Assembly: GCA_965651815.1 (NCBI GenBank)
Contig: CBFGTJ010000122.1
Coordinates: forward strand, 1 to 9,667
Direction of reading: 5' to 3'
Origin: CBFGTJ01 sp965651815
Lineage (GTDB): Bacteria; Actinomycetota; Acidimicrobiia; Acidimicrobiales; Microtrichaceae
Length of the DNA stretch: 9,667 bases
The notes below the pieces were generated by a model, which was given only the letters and a program-made list of their open reading frames with translations, did not search any database and was not told the DNA's origin. Positions 6,262-9,667 of the stretch are shown here, in pieces (the stretch's first letter is position 1; the number at the start of each line of letters is the position of its first letter). Made by a program: the position numbers and the translations under genes.

Positions 6262-6335
6262 GAACGACGAGTGCCGCCCCGGCACGACCCACACGGGGAC
6301 CACCCCCCCGGATCCACCCACGAAGGGGAACCACG

Positions 6336-6665
6336 ATGGCGAAGTTGATGGGACGGCTCGCAGCCCTCGGCGCGGCACGCAAGTACGCGTCGAAGCACTC
6401 GGACCAGGTGCACGGCGGCATCGACAAGGTCGCCGGCATGGTGCGAGGGCGCGCCGGCGGCCATGCGGACAAGGTCGACAAGGCGGCGTCGCTGCTCAAG
6501 AAGGCGGCGACCGGGACGACGGACGCGGCGCGCTCCCACGACGAGGAGCAGCGCGGCTCCACAGGGGACCGCCAGCGCGAGCAGTCGCCACGGGGGCAGT
6601 CGCCACGGGGGCAGTCGCCGAAGGGGCAGTCGCCGAAGGCGAAGGCTGCCGCCAAGCGGCGCTGA
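6336..6665 (+). CDS. MT0933-like antitoxin family small protein with QSP-repeat tail
   Basis: 109 residues from ATG 6336, with GAAGGGGA a few bases upstream as a good ribosome binding site; a longer open frame upstream is not used. Residues 14-58 show the Lys/Asp-patterned helices of the MT0933 antitoxin family (Pfam MT0933_antitox): KYASKHSDQVHGGIDKV, then a Gly turn, then HADKVDKAASLLKKA. Residues 83-102 are four copies of a QSP[RK][GA] pentapeptide, followed by a Lys/Arg-rich end, so the tail is disordered and strongly basic. No candidate toxin lies next to it: ctaG is upstream and a phosphoesterase downstream. The antitoxin label is therefore a family name only, and a structural or stress-related role is equally possible. 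It appears to be transcribed alone. Confidence 0.7.
   Translation: MAKLMGRLAALGAARKYASKHSDQVHGGIDKVAGMVRGRAGGHADKVDKAASLLKKAATGTTDAARSHDEEQRGSTGDRQREQSPRGQSPRGQSPKGQSPKAKAAAKRR
6582..6641 (+). repeat. Four tandem 15-bp units inside the MT0933-like gene
   Basis: Units 1 and 2 are identical (CAGTCGCCACGGGGG). Unit 3 is CAGTCGCCGAAGGGG and unit 4 is CAGTCGCCGAAGGCG. They are in frame and encode QSPRG, QSPRG, QSPKG and QSPKA. The identity of the first two units points to recent slippage or duplication, and the copy number may vary between strains. Confidence 0.9.
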
Positions 6666-6774
6666 CCCCGCAAGCTCGCCGGGCCGGTGCGCACGACGCA
6701 ATGAGGCGCCGCGCCGGCTCGGTCGAGGTCTGTCGTCGGTCGACGCCCTCCGCGCCCGGTCGGTGCGCGCTGGG

Positions 6775-6780
6775 TAGCGT
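6775..6780 (+). promoter_or_regulatory. -10 element for a probable leaderless phosphoesterase mRNA
   Basis: TAGCGT fits the actinobacterial -10 pattern TANNNT and ends 8 bases before the ATG at 6789. No ribosome binding sequence lies between them. Transcription would start at or within a base or two of the start codon. No convincing -35 is seen. The rest of the gap 6666-6788 holds nothing I can name. Confidence 0.4.
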
Positions 6781-6788
6781 TCGCCGTC

Positions 6789-8723
6789 ATGGCGAGGAGG
6801 GCGATCGACCGGCGTGGGTTCCTGAAGGGTGCGGCCACGGCGGGCCTCGCCACGGGCGCGCTGTGGGTGCCCCGGCAAGCGGGCGCACGAGCGGGCACCC
6901 TGCTGCTGTCGATCGAGCCGGAGGCCACCGCGGGCACCACGCTCGAGTCGGTGATCGTGCGCGCGGACCGGCCCGGCTACGCGCGGCTGCTCGACGGTCC
7001 GCCGGAGCCGACGATCGTGCGGGACGACCTCGCCACGCCGTCACCGGGTCGCAGCGACCGCCGGCGGCCGCTCGCCGCGATCATCCACCTCACCGACATC
7101 CACCTGATCGACGCGCAGAGCCCGGTGCGCGTCGAGTTCCTCGACCACCTGGGCGACCCGTTCACCTCGGCGTTCCGGCCGCAGGAGACGCTCACGGTGC
7201 ACGTCGCGGCCTCGATGCTCGAGCGACTCTCGCGGCTGCCCGTCGGGCCGATCACGGGGCGCCCGTTCGACTGCGCGGTGTCGACGGGCGACAACGTCGA
7301 CAACCAGCAGACCAACGAGGCGCGGTGGTTCGTCGACCTGCTCGACGGTGCCGAGGTCACCCCCGACAGCGGTGACCACTCGCGCTACGAGGGCGTGCAG
7401 GACGGCGATCCCCGCTACTGGAACCCCGAGGAGGGCGCGACCGGTCGCTGGACCGACGAGCTGGGCTTCCCGGCGTACCCGGGCCTGCTCGACGCCGCTC
7501 GTCGGCCGGTGCGCTCACCCGGGCTGGCGGTGCCGTGGTACTCGACCTACGGCAACCACGACGGGCTGGTGCAGGGCGTGCTGCCCGTGACCCCCGCCCT
7601 CGCCGAGCTGTACGTCGACCGGTACAAACTCGTCGACCTGCCCGAGGGGATGGGGGGAGGTGCGTTCATCGGCTCGGTGGCCGGTGCGGAGCCGGCGGAG
7701 CTGCGCTCCAGGTTCGACTCGGGCGACTACCCCTACCGGGAGGTCACCCCCGACGAGGGCCGTGCGGTGATCACGCCAGCGGAGTGGATCCGGCTCCACC
7801 TCGAGTCGCCCGCGACGCCGGGCCCTGCCGGGCACGGGTACACCGAGGACCATCTGGAGCTGCCCTCGCTGCACTACGAGTTCGAGATCGCCCCGGGCGT
7901 CACCGGGATCAGCCTCGACACCGGCGGCTACTCGTCGGGGTCGATCGGCGAGACCCAGATGCAGTGGCTCGAGGAGGTCCTCGCCGCGCGGCACTCCCGC
8001 TACTTCGACGAGTCCGGGACCGAAATCCGCACCGGCAACGACGACCAGCTGGTCGTGCTGTTCAGCCACTTCAACCACCGGTCGATGACCCGGCCGATGG
8101 TCGACCCGGAGCGCCCGGACGAGCGCCGCGTGCTCGGCCCCGAGTTCGTCGAGTTCGTGCACCGCTGGCCCAACGTCGTCGCCTGGGTCAACGGGCACCA
8201 CCACGTCAACGAGGTGCAGCCGATGCCGGACCCGGCCGGGCGGACCGGCGGGTTCTGGGACATCAACACCGCGTCGCACGTCGACCACCCGCAGCACGCA
8301 CGGCTCGTCGAGCTGGTCGACAACGACGACGGCACGCTGTCGATCTTCTGCACCATGGTCGACCACGCCGCGCCGGCCGCCACCGATCCCGACGACCGCA
8401 CCTTCCTCGGGCTCGCGTCGATCGCCCGGGAGCTCGCGGCGAACGACCCGCAGTCACGTGCCCGCGACGCCGCCGGGCGGCCCGAGGACCGCAACGTGGA
8501 GCTGGTCATCACCGCGCCGTTCGACCTGAAGGCGGCGGGCATCGGCGACGCGCCGAGCGGGGAGCGCGCGAGCGGGGCGGCGGCGTCCGACTCCGAGTCC
8601 GAGTCCGATGACCTGCCCGTGCTCGCCGGGGTCGCTGCCGGCGTCGCCGCGGTGGGCGTGGCCGGTGCCGTGGCGCTCCGACGCCGCCGCGCCCAGGTGG
8701 CGAGCGGCGACGGGCCGGGGTGA
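6789..8723 (+). CDS. Tat-exported metallophosphoesterase, TIGR03767 (PPA1498) family, membrane anchored
   Basis: 644 residues. The N-terminus has a twin-arginine signal (DRRGFLKG, R8-R9) followed by a hydrophobic Ala/Gly stretch, so the protein is probably exported folded, with metals already bound. Calcineurin-like phosphoesterase motifs appear in order but far apart: D103-x-H105, GDN (167-169), GNHD (256-259), H427 in FSHFNH, and GHHH (469-472). These long spacers are typical of the TIGR03767 family, whose members usually carry Tat signals. Two metal ions and phosphoester hydrolysis are expected; the substrate is unknown. The C-terminus is unusual: an acidic Ser/Glu run (about 600-608), LPVLAG (609-614), a hydrophobic helix to about 630, then RRRR (631-634). 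This would hold the enzyme on the outer face of the membrane. The gene is monocistronic and convergent with the dehydrogenase gene, 19 bp away. Confidence 0.88.
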   Translation: MARRAIDRRGFLKGAATAGLATGALWVPRQAGARAGTLLLSIEPEATAGTTLESVIVRADRPGYARLLDGPPEPTIVRDDLATPSPGRSDRRRPLAAIIHLTDIHLIDAQSPVRVEFLDHLGDPFTSAFRPQETLTVHVAASMLERLSRLPVGPITGRPFDCAVSTGDNVDNQQTNEARWFVDLLDGAEVTPDSGDHSRYEGVQDGDPRYWNPEEGATGRWTDELGFPAYPGLLDAARRPVRSPGLAVPWYSTYGNHDGLVQGVLPVTPALAELYVDRYKLVDLPEGMGGGAFIGSVAGAEPAELRSRFDSGDYPYREVTPDEGRAVITPAEWIRLHLESPATPGPAGHGYTEDHLELPSLHYEFEIAPGVTGISLDTGGYSSGSIGETQMQWLEEVLAARHSRYFDESGTEIRTGNDDQLVVLFSHFNHRSMTRPMVDPERPDERRVLGPEFVEFVHRWPNVVAWVNGHHHVNEVQPMPDPAGRTGGFWDINTASHVDHPQHARLVELVDNDDGTLSIFCTMVDHAAPAATDPDDRTFLGLASIARELAANDPQSRARDAAGRPEDRNVELVITAPFDLKAAGIGDAPSGERASGAAASDSESESDDLPVLAGVAAGVAAVGVAGAVALRRRRAQVASGDGPG

Positions 8724-8742
8724 TCGGTCGAGCGGCGCGCGG

Positions 8743-9588
8743 TCAGCGGAAGTCCGCGACCCACTCCTCGCTGCGCTCCCACAGCTCCTTGGCGAGCTCC
8801 GGGGTGGCGATCGGGTTCGGGGCCTTGGTGCGGCAGTCGTCGTAGAAGGCGCCGTTGGGGCCCTCGAGGTCCTTCGCGGTCGCGCAGTACAGCGAGGTGG
8901 TCGCGCCCTGCTCGGGCGAGCGCATGAACATCTTCATGATCGGGCGGATCGGCCACGGCACCCGCCGCCACACGTCCGACGCGATGACCCCGGGGTGCAG
9001 CGAGCAGGCCTCGAGCCCGCGCGACTCGTAGCGGCGCGCGAGCTCCTGGGCGAACAGCACGTTGCACAGCTTCGACACGCCGTACTCCCGCAGGCCGGTC
9101 GTGGTCGCGGTGGGACGGCGCAGCGCTTCCCAGTCGATGCCCTTCGCCGTGTAGTGCGACTCCGAGGCCACGACGACGACCCGGCCCGGTGCGCCGTCGC
9201 CGAGCCGTTCGAGCAGCTCCGTGGTGAAGAGGAAGTGGCCGAGGTGGTTGATGCCGAACGCGAGCTCGAAGCCCTGGGCGGTCTGGCCACGCTGTCCGGC
9301 GACGCCCGCGTTGTCGACGAGCACGTCGAGGTGCTCGCCACGCTCGACGAGCGCGTCGGCGGCCGCCTTCACGGAGGCCAGGTCGGCGAGGTCGAGGTGC
9401 ACGTACTCGACCTCGCCGTTGCCGGTCGCCGCGGTGATCTCCTCGATCACCGGCGTGGTCTTCGCCTCGGACCGGTTGGCGAGGATGACCCGCGCGCCGC
9501 GGGCGGCGAGCCCGTGCGCGGTGGCCTTGCCGATGCCGGTGTTCGCTCCGGTGACGAGGAACGTGCGGCCGTCGAGGTCCTTCTCCAT
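8743..9588 (-). CDS. Short-chain dehydrogenase/reductase, retinol-dehydrogenase-like
   Basis: 281 residues, cytoplasmic, classical SDR fold. Cofactor motif TGANTGIG (13-20), with R39 in ANRS after the second strand suggesting preference for NADP(H). NAG lies at 93-95, preceded by Asp where many members have Asn. NHLGHF at 114-119 is characteristic of the retinol dehydrogenase/WW-domain oxidoreductase-like branch. Catalytic residues are S142, Y169 and K173 (YGVSK), with HPG at 198-200. It should oxidise or reduce an alcohol/carbonyl pair; the substrate cannot be read from the sequence, and the retinol name reflects similarity only. The ATG at 9588 is preceded by GGGGAGGG with about 7 bases to the start, so the extra nine residues of the open frame to 9615 are rejected. 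The leader holds a 28-bp inverted repeat, suggesting regulation. Confidence 0.92.
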   Translation of the reverse strand: MEKDLDGRTFLVTGANTGIGKATAHGLAARGARVILANRSEAKTTPVIEEITAATGNGEVEYVHLDLADLASVKAAADALVERGEHLDVLVDNAGVAGQRGQTAQGFELAFGINHLGHFLFTTELLERLGDGAPGRVVVVASESHYTAKGIDWEALRRPTATTTGLREYGVSKLCNVLFAQELARRYESRGLEACSLHPGVIASDVWRRVPWPIRPIMKMFMRSPEQGATTSLYCATAKDLEGPNGAFYDDCRTKAPNPIATPELAKELWERSEEWVADFR

Positions 9589-9597
9589 CCGTTGACC

Positions 9598-9625
9598 CTC
9601 CCCGAGGTGTTGCACCGCCGGGGAG
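9598..9625. promoter_or_regulatory. 28-bp interrupted inverted repeat in the dehydrogenase leader (operator or SD-hiding hairpin)
   Basis: On the plus strand CTCCCCG-A-GGTG and CACC-GC-CGGGGAG face each other across TTG: eleven complementary pairs with one small internal bulge. It lies 10 bases upstream of the start codon. The arm nearest the gene includes most of the ribosome binding sequence, and the far arm abuts the putative -10. It could be a repressor operator or, if transcription starts further upstream, an RNA hairpin that hides the ribosome binding site. Confidence 0.6.
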
Positions 9626-9629
9626 CGTA
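9624..9629 (-). promoter_or_regulatory. Possible -10 element for the dehydrogenase gene
   Basis: TACGCT on the minus strand fits the pattern TANNNT. It would place the transcription start near 9617, about 29 bases before the ATG and inside the inverted repeat. No -35 match is seen 17-18 bases upstream, where the sequence is pure GC. Confidence 0.35.
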
Positions 9630-9667
9630 CGCCGAGCGGGGCGGTGCGGCGCCGCCGGGTCCGCGGC

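Noticed and set aside
6582..6641. CRISPR-like array
   Set aside because: Units of 15 bp follow one another with no spacers and are in frame in a coding region, so this is a coding tandem repeat.
6687..6694. Perfect 8-bp palindrome GTGCGCAC after the MT0933-like gene
   Set aside because: Short GC palindromes are frequent in this sequence and it is not positioned at any promoter element.
8724..8742. Terminator between the convergent phosphoesterase and dehydrogenase genes
   Set aside because: The 19-bp gap is GC-rich but I could not draw a convincing stem, so no terminator is called.
7515..9067. Minus-strand frames 7515-8366 and 8000-9067 and plus-strand frame 7535-8611 within the phosphoesterase gene
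   Set aside because: The real gene has all five metallophosphoesterase motifs in order; the alternatives are Arg/Pro/His-rich with no family resemblance. The 3' part of frame 8000-9067 is a shadow of the dehydrogenase gene.

Overview
The window is very GC-rich, with coding on both strands, short gaps and several ATGA start/stop overlaps. The gene order ctaE-qcrC-qcrA-qcrB, the di-haem QcrC, the Rieske protein with three predicted membrane helices and the MT0933-type small protein are all actinobacterial traits. The source is most likely a high-GC actinobacterium. I cannot name a genus from the sequence; a deep-branching lineage is possible but unproven.

Layout from left to right: (1) 37-1432, plus strand: three overlapping genes for small membrane proteins with LiaI/LiaF-type membrane segments. 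The first and third carry a C-terminal repeat-rich beta domain of the LiaF/toastrack type, so this looks like an envelope-sensing or envelope-stress module. (2) 1483-5306, minus strand: the respiratory operon ctaE-qcrC-qcrA-qcrB, encoding cytochrome c oxidase subunit III and the whole cytochrome bc1 complex. In Actinobacteria these proteins form a bc1-aa3 supercomplex in which di-haem QcrC replaces soluble cytochrome c. (3) 5402-6196, plus strand: ctaG, an oxidase copper-assembly factor, divergent from ctaE across a 95-bp promoter region. (4) 6336-6665, plus strand: a small MT0933-type helical protein with a tandem-repeat tail, behind a possible stress-sigma promoter. (5) 6789-8723, plus strand: a large Tat-exported metallophosphoesterase with a C-terminal membrane anchor. 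(6) 8743-9588, minus strand: a short-chain dehydrogenase/reductase whose leader contains a strong 28-bp inverted repeat.

The respiratory block is a coherent unit: electrons pass from quinol through QcrB and QcrA to QcrC and on to the oxidase, and CtaG serves oxidase assembly. The remaining genes are accessory and not clearly linked. No mobile element, CRISPR array, tRNA or rRNA was seen. Most of the window is conventional. The items that best deserve a second look are the three-gene toastrack operon, the inverted repeat before the dehydrogenase gene, the orphan MT0933-like protein with its repeat tail, and the unusual C-terminus of the phosphoesterase. No gap between genes exceeds 300 bases; the largest, 139 bp at 6197-6335, is described in the feature list.
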